Assembly (NCBI GenBank): GCA_044507775.1
Contig: JBIQIY010000010.1
Coordinates: 62,001-126,000 of the forward strand
Direction: 5' to 3'
DNA: 64,000 bases
From: Chryseosolibacter sp044507775
GTDB lineage: Bacteria > Bacteroidota > Bacteroidia > Cytophagales > Cyclobacteriaceae
Shown: piece after piece, positions 27,686-37,187 of the stretch
Layout of the letters: the number at the start of each line of letters is the position of its first letter
Position numbering within the stretch: position 1 is the stretch's first letter
Position numbers and translations under genes: made by a program
The notes under the pieces: model-generated
What the model was told of the DNA's origin: nothing
Database searches by the model: none
What the model saw: the letters and a program-made list of their open reading frames with translations, nothing else

Positions 27686-29266
27686 TCATTTGGAGCTAGA
27701 CTTCTTTGATGCCGCCACCTTTATTCGCTTGCTTCCCCCCTCCCAATTTACGACCAGTTCCAGGGGTACATTTGAACGCACATCGAGACGGGGTTCATCC
27801 GTAGGCCTCTTCCTGGCCTTGCTGCGCAGGCTCACGATGCCGTCTTTTCCAAATGGATAGTTGTCAATTCCAAACTCATCAAGCATGCGAATATCCCAAA
27901 CAATTCTCTTCGCGGGGACGTCGGCTTTAACACCAAAGACATATTCGAATAAAATGGCCGTTCCGGACAATCCACCTTCACCGACAAAGTTCTTCCGATC
28001 GTTTCCGGATTTATACTCTGGCGAATAGTTCTCCCAGATTACGCCGGTTTCGTTGAACACATCGGTCACATTGTTCAAGTGATTTGATGCTATTTCAAAT
28101 GCGAGAGAGTCGGCGCCAACTTTCGTCAGACCTCGCAAGACGGAATAGTTCGTCATTGCCCACACAGCCCCGAGCCAGTATCCTCCCTGACGACTGTATT
28201 TCGGATTATCCGCAGATAACGTAGGGATACGGTGCGGCCTGTTAAACTCTGTTGTGTCAGACAAGTGTGCCAAAAACGGAGCCATCCGTTCTTCGGGTAC
28301 CACATCCGCGAGGAGAGCCCAGTACGTCCCTATTGTTTTGACGTTTGACAAACTGCCGTCCCTGAAGCGATCGACATAAATCTGTTCGTCGGCGTTCCAC
28401 ATTTTGGTATTGACGTACTCGGTGAGGTGCTGCACTTCCTGTTTAATACTTTCGACATCCTCCGATCGCTTTAGAACATCTGCCATCGCTATCAGGATTT
28501 TTCCGGCATAGATCTGCTGCAGGGTCGCATCAATCCACGACATGTGTCCATGACTGAATGCATGGTGGTATCCCTTTTGCAACCTGGGTTGATTGTCCAT
28601 GCCACAGCCCCATCCACTGGAAAAATAACTTCCGTCCTGCCAACTTCTGTAGACGCTGTACCATTGATAATTCGCCAGCAAAACAGGAAAGATCCTCTTC
28701 AGGCGTTCGCGGTCATCGGCGTTAGAAAAATATTCCCATTCCGCCCAGGGGAAGATGTTAATCCCGGCGCTGGAAGGATCGAAACGCTCGAATGCATCTT
28801 TGCCCGTGTCGCCCCAGATCTCCCTGCAAATGAATCCATCCTTATGCTGCTTGGCGTAAAAATTATCCAGCGTTTGCTGAAAGTTGAACGCTTTGAATGC
28901 ATACCGACAAAAGAGCACCATAAACCCGCAGTCTTCCGTGAAGATGTTATTGTTGAAGGCGGGATCTATGTAGGGCGCAATGAAACCTTTCGTGCCATCA
29001 ACTTTTCGTATGTTATTAAAGGCCAGTTCCCAGGTTCTCCAATACATTTTAACAACATCGGGACGATTGGGCCATATCGCCACAGGCAGCTGCCCTTTGA
29101 TCGCATCAAAAACTGGCGGGGTGCTTGAATCGGCCGGGCTCTTGATAAATGAATTTTCCGACAGGTACCTGTTTGGCACATGCGTGTCAAAGTAAGGTTG
29201 ACCTGACAGGTCGGTTCCAAAAACAACAAGGAGGAGAGTTGAAGCTACTACCAGTACATTTCTCAT
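27686..29266 (-). CDS. secreted trehalase-like (alpha/alpha)6 glycoside hydrolase
   Basis: A 526-residue exported protein (signal MRNVLVVASTLLLVVFGTDLSGQ). The body has an (alpha/alpha)6-barrel pattern of the GH37/GH63 type: VKMYWRTWELAFNNI, FTEDCGFMVLF, SGWGCGMDNQPR, HGHMSWIDATLQQIYAGKIL, YSRQGGYWLGAVWAMTNYSV and VIWENYSPEYKSG. Such enzymes cleave alpha-glucosides by inversion; Asp in GCGMDNQPR and Glu in IWENYSPE are candidate catalytic residues by comparison with the family. It lies 42 bp after the aminotransferase gene and is part of the susC-susD operon. The true substrate is unknown. Confidence 0.75.
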   Translation of the reverse strand: MRNVLVVASTLLLVVFGTDLSGQPYFDTHVPNRYLSENSFIKSPADSSTPPVFDAIKGQLPVAIWPNRPDVVKMYWRTWELAFNNIRKVDGTKGFIAPYIDPAFNNNIFTEDCGFMVLFCRYAFKAFNFQQTLDNFYAKQHKDGFICREIWGDTGKDAFERFDPSSAGINIFPWAEWEYFSNADDRERLKRIFPVLLANYQWYSVYRSWQDGSYFSSGWGCGMDNQPRLQKGYHHAFSHGHMSWIDATLQQIYAGKILIAMADVLKRSEDVESIKQEVQHLTEYVNTKMWNADEQIYVDRFRDGSLSNVKTIGTYWALLADVVPEERMAPFLAHLSDTTEFNRPHRIPTLSADNPKYSRQGGYWLGAVWAMTNYSVLRGLTKVGADSLAFEIASNHLNNVTDVFNETGVIWENYSPEYKSGNDRKNFVGEGGLSGTAILFEYVFGVKADVPAKRIVWDIRMLDEFGIDNYPFGKDGIVSLRSKARKRPTDEPRLDVRSNVPLELVVNWEGGSKRIKVAASKKSSSK

Positions 29267-29308
29267 TTCATCTCAATTATAGTATAGAAATTTTATCATT
29301 TAGTTTGA

Positions 29309-30565
29309 TCATGTTTTCGGTATCGAACTGCTTGCCTGACTTTCTCCGGGACCGCGAAACATGGAGTGGTCTCCGTTCAATAATTCAGAAGCTTTGATAA
29401 ACTTGTGAGCAGCCATCTCAATGTCCACATCGGTTGAGTCAATGTTGATTCCCCAACCCGCTCCCAAACCGCCGTCGACGACACCGATGCTAATATTCAT
29501 GGACCGGCTTAAGACGTCGTCCGTTCGCGGGTATGCACCTTTCATGAATGGTTGACCAATATCCTTCAAGTAATTCATGACGTGCTCCATGTTGTAGTAC
29601 ACGTGCCAACCACTTTGATCTACGGTTTTGGTGCCGAGCATTTTGGACACTGCGGTAGCCTGCTCTTGCGTCTCGAAGATGACGGTACAAATTGTTGCGC
29701 TGTCGCCATCCGGGTCATTCAACCTTCTGAACTTGAAGCCCTTCGCAGTCGAAATAAGCTCTTTCAGCTTTCTTCTCTTCTCCCGGAGAGTAGACACGAT
29801 CCTCGGGAGTTTCTGAAGTTGGGCCAGAGCGATCGCGGCGGTGACCTCGTTCACCCGAAAATTAAGTCCTAAAACCGAGCGGGTGCCGACTTCGACCCCA
29901 AACCGGTTCGGCTTGTGCCCCTGGTCATGAACTGCAAAGGCGGTCTCATAAAGCTTCGGATCCCCGGTGACCACCAGTCCTCCGTCTCCGCTGTTAATTG
30001 TTTTGAAAACATTAAGGGAGAAGGCTGCGATATCTCCGATTGCACCGACCTTTCTACCCTTGTAACTAGCACCTGCTGCCTGACAACAGTCCTCGAGCAC
30101 CATCAAGTTGTGTCGCGCGGCAATCGCCATGATCCGATCCATATCGCATGAATTGCCAAGCATATGCACAGGAATGATCGCTTTTGTTCGAGGAGTAATG
30201 CGATGTTCTATATCACCGGGATCGAGCGTGAGACTTTCATCGATCTCAGCCAAAACGGGAACGAGACCGGTAAAAATGCAGGCGCTATACGTCGCGACGA
30301 ATGTATACGCTGGCACGATAACTTCGTCTCCGGGTTTTAGTCCCAAAGCAATCAATGAGCAAACAAGCGACGATGTTCCAGATGAAGTCGCTAACGCGAA
30401 GGGAACACCACAGTAAGCGGCGAACTCCTTTTCGAGCGTCGCGGTCTTACGCAGAAATTTTGGGTCATTTTCAGTCCCGTATCGAAAAAGATGGCCGCTC
30501 TTCATTACGGCCAACACGGCTTCAAGTTCTTCAATACCCATCCAATATGAACCTGGTCCAGGCAT
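29309..30565 (-). CDS. DegT/DnrJ/EryC1/StrS-type sugar or cyclitol aminotransferase
   Basis: A 418-residue PLP enzyme of fold type I. ATSSGTSSLVCSLIALG binds the cofactor phosphate, HMLGNSCDMDRI and EDCCQAAGASYKG include the Asp/Gln pocket, and Lys188 in SLNVFKTINSGDGG is the Schiff-base lysine. ALAQLQKLPRI is typical of the family. It transfers an amino group, usually from glutamate or glutamine, to a keto-sugar or keto-cyclitol, or the reverse. The start at 30565 is chosen: AGGTGG lies just before it, while a longer frame to 30640 would begin inside the intercistronic hairpin. Its presence in a SusCD operon is unusual and suggests catabolism of an amino-sugar-like compound. Confidence 0.82.
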   Translation of the reverse strand: MPGPGSYWMGIEELEAVLAVMKSGHLFRYGTENDPKFLRKTATLEKEFAAYCGVPFALATSSGTSSLVCSLIALGLKPGDEVIVPAYTFVATYSACIFTGLVPVLAEIDESLTLDPGDIEHRITPRTKAIIPVHMLGNSCDMDRIMAIAARHNLMVLEDCCQAAGASYKGRKVGAIGDIAAFSLNVFKTINSGDGGLVVTGDPKLYETAFAVHDQGHKPNRFGVEVGTRSVLGLNFRVNEVTAAIALAQLQKLPRIVSTLREKRRKLKELISTAKGFKFRRLNDPDGDSATICTVIFETQEQATAVSKMLGTKTVDQSGWHVYYNMEHVMNYLKDIGQPFMKGAYPRTDDVLSRSMNISIGVVDGGLGAGWGINIDSTDVDIEMAAHKFIKASELLNGDHSMFRGPGESQASSSIPKT

Positions 30566-30631
30566 ATTCCACCTATTTATAAATTTTTGTGATTGATTTT
30601 CCAATGGCGAGCCGTAAAGGGAGGACAGTGT

Positions 30632-30676
30632 CCTGGGCATAGACGCGCTGTGTTCTATAGAACGTCTCTGCCCAGG
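30632..30676. other. intercistronic stem-loop between susD and the aminotransferase gene
   Basis: CCTGGGCATAGACG (30632-30645) pairs with CGTCTCTGCCCAGG (30663-30676), 14 positions with one mismatch, loop of 17 that holds the short palindrome TTCTATAGAA. It lies 22 bp after the susD stop. No T-run follows, so it is more likely a mRNA-stabilising or partial attenuation element that lowers expression of downstream genes. Confidence 0.6.
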
Positions 30677-30697
30677 GTCCTCTGCAAAACAGGCCCG

Positions 30698-32230
30698 CTA
30701 GTATCCGGGATTCTGATCGATCAACTTTTCTGACCGATCGATCTCCTCTGCTGGGATTGGGATCAGATTGTGATAACTGTCATTAAATAGTGATCCCTTG
30801 TCGCTGCTGTGGCTGGTAGCATAGGAACGCATAACCTCGCCATATCGCAGTTGTCTCACCAGATCAAATCTTCGGTGGTACTCAAGTGCTAATTCAACTC
30901 TTCGTTCATGCCAAATCAAATCCCTCAACTCATCTTTATCGGTCGTAGCTACCGGAGGCAAATCGACCGTGATGTCAACGGTTTGGTACGTCCGCCTCGG
31001 ATCTGTCGGATTCGTATCCCTCGCCCTGTCCCTGACTTTATTCAAATAGATCAATGCATCGGCTGACTTGTTATTCTCGTTCAGCACCTCGGCGTATAAG
31101 AGGAGAGCGTCGGCATAACGCAGATAGCGTATATTATATCCCTGGTCGTTGATCGGATTGTCGCGCTCGTTCGTTGTCAGATAGACTTTTCTGTTGTGAT
31201 ATCCCGTGGGTGACTCGCTATTATCAATCACATCGTCGGCAGCGAAGATATCGCCCGTAAATGTGAATGTGTATATCAGTCGGGGATCGCCTGGTTCAAA
31301 CTCGTCGCGCAGATCCTGCGTGGGGCAATCGAATCCCCAACCCCCATTCTTCCTGCTCCAACAAAATCTGTTCAGACCTGTTCCTTCCGAGCCTCCGCTT
31401 GACTGTGTATTCTTGTGCTGTATCTCAAAAATGGATTCAGCTCCGTTTTCGAATGCGTTGGTAAAAATCTTCCCGAAATCATCGACCAGGGAGTATTGAT
31501 TCGACAAAACTACTTTCTCCAATGCAGACTCGGCCTCCGTATACTTTTGCCGCATCAATTTCGCCTTCGCCAACATTACGTATGCAGCTCCACTTGTTGC
31601 TCTGCCCAGATCGGTAGATGGATATTCACTCTTCATCGGTAGCACTGCGGCGGCGTCTGAGAAATCCTTTTCGATTTGATCCCAGGTCACGTCAAAAGAT
31701 GCCCTGTCGAGATCGGCCTCCGCGGGTGACAGGGTCTTTAGCACGAGAGGAACGCCTCCAAAATTCGATGCGAGATGAAAGTAGTACAACCCTCTTAAAA
31801 ACTTGGCTTCTCCGCGAATTCTATTCACTAGTTCAGGGTTCAAGCTTTCAACCGCGTCTGCTCCTTCGATGATCACATTTGAATTAGAGACGCCCTTGTA
31901 GCATATCGACCAAAGCTGCAGGCACACCGAGTTGGATGCCACAGGTCTGAACCGGGATAACTCATAGGCTGCAGCAAGATCGTTTACATCGCTTCCGCCT
32001 TTCTCGGAATCGTCAGTTACAATATTGCCGAGTATGAATAAAGGTGTTTCAAAGTCAGCGCTTCCCAGATAGTTGTAGGCATCGGTCAGTCCTTGCAATA
32101 ATTGGTCCGGGGTCTTGTAAAAATTATCAGTCGTCAGGACGCCGTAGGGTGGCTTCTCCAGGTAGTCTTCACAACTAACTGAGATTACCAGCAAAAGCGC
32201 CAAGAGAACAGGAGTAGTATATTTGCTCAT
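30698..32230 (-). CDS. susD: SusD/RagB-family outer-membrane glycan-binding lipoprotein
   Basis: A 510-residue lipoprotein: signal MSKYTTPVLLALLLVISVSC with Cys20, then EDYLEKPPYGVLTTDNFYKT, the standard SusD start. TPR-like helices, GEAKFLRGLYYFHLASNFGGV and the C-terminal IWHERRVELALEYHRRFDLVR and IPIPAEEIDRSEKLIDQNPGY are family landmarks. It caps the SusC channel and binds the glycan or glycoside on the cell surface. It lies 21 bp behind susC, as usual. The ligand cannot be told from the sequence; the neighbours suggest an alpha-linked or amino-sugar-containing glycoside. Confidence 0.94.
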   Translation of the reverse strand: MSKYTTPVLLALLLVISVSCEDYLEKPPYGVLTTDNFYKTPDQLLQGLTDAYNYLGSADFETPLFILGNIVTDDSEKGGSDVNDLAAAYELSRFRPVASNSVCLQLWSICYKGVSNSNVIIEGADAVESLNPELVNRIRGEAKFLRGLYYFHLASNFGGVPLVLKTLSPAEADLDRASFDVTWDQIEKDFSDAAAVLPMKSEYPSTDLGRATSGAAYVMLAKAKLMRQKYTEAESALEKVVLSNQYSLVDDFGKIFTNAFENGAESIFEIQHKNTQSSGGSEGTGLNRFCWSRKNGGWGFDCPTQDLRDEFEPGDPRLIYTFTFTGDIFAADDVIDNSESPTGYHNRKVYLTTNERDNPINDQGYNIRYLRYADALLLYAEVLNENNKSADALIYLNKVRDRARDTNPTDPRRTYQTVDITVDLPPVATTDKDELRDLIWHERRVELALEYHRRFDLVRQLRYGEVMRSYATSHSSDKGSLFNDSYHNLIPIPAEEIDRSEKLIDQNPGY

Positions 32231-32251
32231 AATAAATTTATTCAGCAGTTA

Positions 32252-35200
32252 TTAATAGTTGAATTTCACACCAGCCATCAGCGTCCTTGATTGAGGATAC
32301 ACGCCGTAGTCAATACCAACATCAAGCAGTGTACTACTGCCCAGCTCGGGATCAAGGCCGGAATATTTGGTAAACGTAAACAGGTTCTGACAGCTTACGT
32401 AAAACTGAAGTTCACCTGCTCCAACCGCTTTCAGTGGAAGGGAATACGTCAACTGAATGTTTTTAATCCGCAGGAAAGAACCGTCTTCAACGTAGAACGA
32501 TGAATTGCGAAAATTGTCGTTGGCGGTATTCGATGTGATGATTGGTTGGCTATTGGAAGTGCCCTCCCCTCGCCAGGCATCATCATAGGCTTCCTTACTG
32601 ACATTAAAGTAACCGACTGGATTATGCGTGAAAAATTTTGTTGCGCTGTAAATTTCGTTGCCAAATGATCCTTGCAGAAACGTTGTGAAGCTGAACCGCT
32701 TGTACTCAAGATTTAAGTTAAGTCCCAGCAAGTAATCAGGGATCGGGCTTCCCAGGTACGTCCGGTCGTTTTCATTGATGATACCATCGGGCCCTGTTGG
32801 CCTACCCTGTTCATCTGGGGATCCTGCAATATCCTTAAACCTGATATCGCCAGGGGCAGCACCAGGTTGAGCGCCAGCCGAGACTTCGCCTTCATTCTGG
32901 AAAATGCCGTCCGTAACAAATCCGTAGAATGACCCGATGGGGTGGCCTTCCTCAGTCTTGGTTACCAATCCCATTCTTGTCTGACCACCGAAGATCGCTC
33001 CTCCGGACCCGACGTTGAGCACTTCATTTCTGATAGTCGTCAGGTTGAGGCCCACCCCATACTGCAATTCTGCGATGTTGTTCCTGTACTCCAGCTGCAA
33101 TTCGAGGCCTGAGTTCTTGATAGCGCCTTCATTACTCCAGGGATTGGCGGGATAACCCAGATAGTAAGGCAGGGGCACACTTAAAAGCATGTCTTTTGTC
33201 TTTTTTGTATAGTAATCTGCGCTGATGGAGAGCCGGTCTTCAAAAAGTCCGAGATCCAGTCCGACATTTGTCTGTTCGACAGTCTCCCATTTGATGTCAG
33301 GATTGCCTACACTACTGGGCGAATATCCCTGGAGAGGCACGTCCCCGATTGTATACCGCCTGGAATTTCCACCGCTGATCAGAGACAGGTAAGAGTAGTT
33401 GGGAATATTTTGATTTCCAATCTGACCCCATCCAATGCGGAGTTTCATATTGTCAATGAATTGAGCATCGAGGCTCTTGAAAAATTCTTCATTGCTTATT
33501 CTCCAACCGATTGCCGCCGACGGGAATTTTCCCCATCTTTTCGCTTCTGCAAACCGGGAAGATCCATCGATACGATAAGTCGCCGTCAATAAATATCTGT
33601 CCTTGAACGCATAATTTATCCTGGTGAATTGCGATAGCAGTGAGTAGGAAGTTATGTTTCCGGTGATCTGGTCTGCTGAAGTCGCGGCCTGCAGAACTCT
33701 GAATGATTCCTCATTCGATGGGATGTTTTGCTTGGATCCTGAAAATCCTTCGTTGTTGTATTCTTCCGATGTGAATCCAACCATTGCTGTGATGCTATGG
33801 CTTTGGATCTCTTTGGCGTACGTCAGCCTGTTTTCCCAAACCAAGCCAGTGTTCTCGGCGAAGCCCCTGCTTACAGAATTGTTTGCCCGCTGTTCCCAGG
33901 GAGCCATAAAAAAGCTCGGATTGAAAGCATAGGTATTTCCATTGTTAATGTACAGACCCACGTTGGATCTGAATACCAAGTCCTTGATGATTGAATAGTC
34001 AATGTACGCGTTTCCTTGCGTCGCGAAAACTTTCGAAGTGTTGAATGTTCGCGCTGCAAAAGCCACCGGGTTGTAGGCATCCGTGATCCTTGTAAAGCCG
34101 AATTTGTTGAATTCGTAGTTGGGATCGTTCGGATCCGCATCCGGATTGATCACCGGAACCAATGGATCCATATTTATTCCTTCCGAGATGAGACCAAATG
34201 TAAACCGGGCGCCTTCCGGGATCGTATTCCTGGATGAATTGATGATACTGAGATTTACACCGGCTTTTAGCTTTTTCGTCAGATCGAAATCCGTGTTTAC
34301 CCGGAAGGTATAGCGGCTGTAATCTGTGTGCATAATCAAACCTTCCTGTTTAAAGTATCCGCCACTAACGGCGTATCTGGCATTTTCAGAACCACCGGAG
34401 ATAGACAGAAAGTAGTTTTTCGTCATTGCTTTTTGGGTATACTCCTTCCACCAATTCGTATTGTATCCCTTTTGGTATTCAGATTCCAGGTTCGGTTGAA
34501 CAGTTGTGCCTCCGTTCTGATGGGCAATTTTGACCATGTCATAGTATTCGTCGGCATTCAACTGCACGGGATCCTTCCACGCAGAGGAAGCGCCGACATA
34601 CGCCTCAACCGATATTTTCATTCCTCCCGCAGAACCTCTCTTGGTGGTGACCAATACGACGCCATTAGCAGCACGGGCACCATAAATAGCAGATGCCGAA
34701 GCATCTTTCAGGATTTCTATGCTTTGGATGTCCGCGGGGTTGATGTTATCCATGTTGTTAAAAGGCTGGCCGTCGATTACGTAGAGCGGGCTGTTGTCAT
34801 TAACAGTTCCCAGTCCCCGGATGCGCACATTCATCCCCGCGCCTGGTGAACCGCTTTCGGCGGTTACCATTACACCCGCAACTCTCCCTTGTAATATCTG
34901 CGTGGAGTTCGTGACAGAATAATTGCCTATTTCATCTGACGAAATTGATCCGATCGCGCCGGTGATATCGCTCTTTTTCTGCGTGCCATATCCTGTCACC
35001 ACAATTTCCTCGAGGGTTGCTATGTCCGGACTCATTGAAATAACAATGTCCGACAGATTGTTACCGATGGCAATTTCCTGCCGGACGTACCCGATAAAGG
35101 AAACAAACAGGACAGCGCCCTCTCCCACGTTCAATTCAAATTTTCCGTCAGCGTCCGAGACAGTTCCGTTTGTCGTCCCTTTTTCAAGGATGTTGACCCC

Positions 35201-35728
35201 AGGCAAAGGCAGTTGTGTGGAACCATCGATTACCCTCCCTCTCACGGCGATAAAGAACAAGTCGCTGGTCCCTTTGCGATTTTCAGGCCGCTCTGTTACA
35301 GAACTCGTCCCTTTGTCGCGGTACTGGACGAGGACGATATAGCCATTCTCCTCGCTATAGTGGATGTTTCTCGGTTTAAGCAATTCGTCGAGGACTTCCC
35401 CCAACTTCTTGCCCTGCACGTCGACAGTGACTTTGTCATCGAGTTTGACGATGCTTCCGCTGTAAGCGAACTTGATTGAAGCCTGCTTTTCAATATCAGA
35501 AAGAGCTTTCTTCAAGGGCGCTTGTTCATACTTCATTGTTATCTGCCTATCCAGATACCCCTGGCCGTTGCTATTGTTCGCCACCGCCATCCCGGAAAGG
35601 GTGAAAGCAATGGTGGCGTGTATCAATGCAATACGCATAATATTCAGTATTAGCTTGGAGTTTGGCCGGTTGGCCCCGCATTGAACTAAGTTCGGTACAA
35701 GACCATGTCTAGGTCGAATTTTTTGCAT
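32252..35728 (-). CDS. susC: SusC/RagA-family TonB-dependent transporter with STN domain
   Basis: A roughly 1158-residue outer-membrane transporter: signal segment, STN domain (ALSDIEKQASIKFAYSGS), carboxypeptidase-like domain (VRGRVIDGSTQLPLPGVNI), plug with VVTGYGTQKKSDITGAIGSI, SIEILKDASASAIYGARAAN and VLVTTKRG, and a 22-strand barrel ending in RTLMAGVKFNY with a terminal aromatic residue. The STN domain links it to FecR/ECF-sigma trans-envelope signalling, and fecR lies directly upstream. The start at 35728 (MQKIRPRHG) is preferred; a longer frame reaches into the non-coding hairpin region. It takes up its ligand with SusD using TonB energy. Confidence 0.93.
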   Translation of the reverse strand: MQKIRPRHGLVPNLVQCGANRPNSKLILNIMRIALIHATIAFTLSGMAVANNSNGQGYLDRQITMKYEQAPLKKALSDIEKQASIKFAYSGSIVKLDDKVTVDVQGKKLGEVLDELLKPRNIHYSEENGYIVLVQYRDKGTSSVTERPENRKGTSDLFFIAVRGRVIDGSTQLPLPGVNILEKGTTNGTVSDADGKFELNVGEGAVLFVSFIGYVRQEIAIGNNLSDIVISMSPDIATLEEIVVTGYGTQKKSDITGAIGSISSDEIGNYSVTNSTQILQGRVAGVMVTAESGSPGAGMNVRIRGLGTVNDNSPLYVIDGQPFNNMDNINPADIQSIEILKDASASAIYGARAANGVVLVTTKRGSAGGMKISVEAYVGASSAWKDPVQLNADEYYDMVKIAHQNGGTTVQPNLESEYQKGYNTNWWKEYTQKAMTKNYFLSISGGSENARYAVSGGYFKQEGLIMHTDYSRYTFRVNTDFDLTKKLKAGVNLSIINSSRNTIPEGARFTFGLISEGINMDPLVPVINPDADPNDPNYEFNKFGFTRITDAYNPVAFAARTFNTSKVFATQGNAYIDYSIIKDLVFRSNVGLYINNGNTYAFNPSFFMAPWEQRANNSVSRGFAENTGLVWENRLTYAKEIQSHSITAMVGFTSEEYNNEGFSGSKQNIPSNEESFRVLQAATSADQITGNITSYSLLSQFTRINYAFKDRYLLTATYRIDGSSRFAEAKRWGKFPSAAIGWRISNEEFFKSLDAQFIDNMKLRIGWGQIGNQNIPNYSYLSLISGGNSRRYTIGDVPLQGYSPSSVGNPDIKWETVEQTNVGLDLGLFEDRLSISADYYTKKTKDMLLSVPLPYYLGYPANPWSNEGAIKNSGLELQLEYRNNIAELQYGVGLNLTTIRNEVLNVGSGGAIFGGQTRMGLVTKTEEGHPIGSFYGFVTDGIFQNEGEVSAGAQPGAAPGDIRFKDIAGSPDEQGRPTGPDGIINENDRTYLGSPIPDYLLGLNLNLEYKRFSFTTFLQGSFGNEIYSATKFFTHNPVGYFNVSKEAYDDAWRGEGTSNSQPIITSNTANDNFRNSSFYVEDGSFLRIKNIQLTYSLPLKAVGAGELQFYVSCQNLFTFTKYSGLDPELGSSTLLDVGIDYGVYPQSRTLMAGVKFNY

Positions 35729-35825
35729 ACTTTTGTACGGTTTAATTGTTGGATTCTTTAAAGCGATGAAACAGTTAAACAACCTGCGCAAAGTCTCCCG
35801 TAAGGAAGGACATGTCAGGCACGTT

Positions 35826-35849
35826 GCAGGAGTGTTGCCGCACTCCTGC
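35826..35849. other. perfect 9-bp hairpin between fecR and susC
   Basis: GCAGGAGTG (35826-35834) and CACTCCTGC (35841-35849) form a perfect stem with a 6-base loop. It lies 98 bp upstream of the susC start and 140 bp after the fecR stop. A T-rich tract follows on the plus strand, where no gene runs, so the role is more likely as a leader or processing element for susC mRNA. Confidence 0.5.
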
Positions 35850-35988
35850 TTCTTTTTAATCTCCAGTACCAATCCCACTCCTGGGAAGATTTCTATCCTG
35901 ATTCTTGGTATTTCATATTTAGTCGGGTTTTGTTGTTAGCTTTAGATTTAGTGCCGCAATTGCCATCGGAAAACTTCTCCTATCGAAT

Positions 35989-36975
35989 TCATTCAGAGGT
36001 GCAAGCCATGCCGATCAATGTAATCTCATTGTTATTCTTTTCATAAGTGACCGTCAACGCCTTGCTGATAATGTGAAGTGTTTTGATCAGCGACTGGCCG
36101 GTAAAGTCAGCGGTGATAACACAGTTCGCCATTCCGGGATCGCTCATCGTAACCCTCACATTGAATTTTCCCTCGATCCTGCGGACTACTTCATCCATAC
36201 GTGTATCATTAAAGTTCATGACGTACTCCGTGCCGCTGATGATCGCGTCGGCAACCGTTCGCGCGACCGGCGTTTCTACTTTTGTCAGCTTCTTATTCAG
36301 CCCATTGTAAATGGCCTTCTGGTCGGGCAAAACCACGACACCTACTTCGTCTGAAGTAGCCGTCAGCGACACCCGGCCGGTGAGCACTGTTACTTCTACG
36401 TGCCGGCCGATCGTCTTAATATTGAAGCTGGTTCCCAGCACCGTGGTAGTGAGTTCGCCACTATGGACAATAAAAGGTCGCGTAGGATTTTTCTCTACTT
36501 CGAAGAGCGCCTCGCCACTGACATCCACAATTCGCTTACCATCGTCTCTGAAATGATTGGGATAGGTGAGCGCGCTGTGAGGCTTAAGCCACACCACACT
36601 GCCATCAGAGAGTAAAACCTTCGCGATCCCATCTCCCGAATGTCTTGTAAGCAACGCGTAGTTCTGCTCATTGCGGTAATTGGCATAACGGACCACACCA
36701 TAGCTTGCGAGGATAACCAAGAGAAGACAGGCAGCAGCTTTGAAAAAAATTGACGTAAGATGCCTTCCGGATTGTTCCGCTGAAATTTTGGCTTTGGTAT
36801 ACACCGCCTGTCTTAGCGCATTCCGGAGTCTTATTCGCTCGGCCTCGGTTTCGATAGCATTCTGACCTCCCTTGTTGAGAGATTCGAGCCATTTTTCAAT
36901 CATTTCCTTTTCCCGTGGATTGCATTGCCCTCGCTCGTACCGCGCTAACAGGTCAGTAAATTCAGATTCGTTCAT
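35989..36975 (-). CDS. fecR: FecR-family anti-sigma factor
   Basis: A 328-residue inner-membrane protein: a cytoplasmic N-terminal sigma-binding region (LLARYERGQCNPREKEMIEKWL), one transmembrane helix (FKAAACLLLVILASYGVVRY), a periplasmic FecR domain (LLSDGSVVWLKPHSALTYPN; VSGEALFEVEKNPTRPFIV; VLGTSFNIK) and a C-terminal STN-interacting, secretin-like domain (MNFDTRMDEVVRRIEGKFNV type, with FNDTRMDEVVRRIEGKF seen). It relays substrate binding at SusC to the ECF sigma factor. It is divergent from the sigma gene, 301 bp away, and upstream of susC. Confidence 0.93.
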   Translation of the reverse strand: MNESEFTDLLARYERGQCNPREKEMIEKWLESLNKGGQNAIETEAERIRLRNALRQAVYTKAKISAEQSGRHLTSIFFKAAACLLLVILASYGVVRYANYRNEQNYALLTRHSGDGIAKVLLSDGSVVWLKPHSALTYPNHFRDDGKRIVDVSGEALFEVEKNPTRPFIVHSGELTTTVLGTSFNIKTIGRHVEVTVLTGRVSLTATSDEVGVVVLPDQKAIYNGLNKKLTKVETPVARTVADAIISGTEYVMNFNDTRMDEVVRRIEGKFNVRVTMSDPGMANCVITADFTGQSLIKTLHIISKALTVTYEKNNNEITLIGMACTSE

Positions 36976-37179
36976 AATTATTGCTAAGTATAGGCGGCCA
37001 AAAACGTCGCAGCCATTCCACCAGGGATTTTCTTACTCATCCAGTTTATTGAAAGTGCATCGAGCCCGCTCATACACCCATGCAAAAACAAAATATTTTC
37101 TTTGATCACGGTCGAACTCAATGCCTTCTCTACCTGCCGGCCGGCGTTCCAACAAGAAACTTCGCAGAGATTTCTATGA

Positions 37180-37187
37180 AATATCTT
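37180..37187 (+). promoter_or_regulatory. candidate -7 element for the ECF sigma gene
   Basis: TATCTTTG (37180-37187) fits the Bacteroidota TAnnTTTG consensus and lies 90 bp before the sigma gene start. No clear TTTG is found 17-23 bp upstream; CTTCG at 37158-37162 is the closest. The rest of the divergent non-coding region 36976-37276 shows nothing else I can name. Confidence 0.4.

Noticed and set aside
28544..29128. 194-codon plus-strand frame opposite the trehalase-like gene
   Set aside because: Shadow of a conserved glycosidase; no motif.
35729..35878. 50-codon N-terminal extension of SusC
   Set aside because: It covers a non-coding hairpin and reads as unrelated, Cys-rich sequence; the start at 35728 gives a normal signal region.
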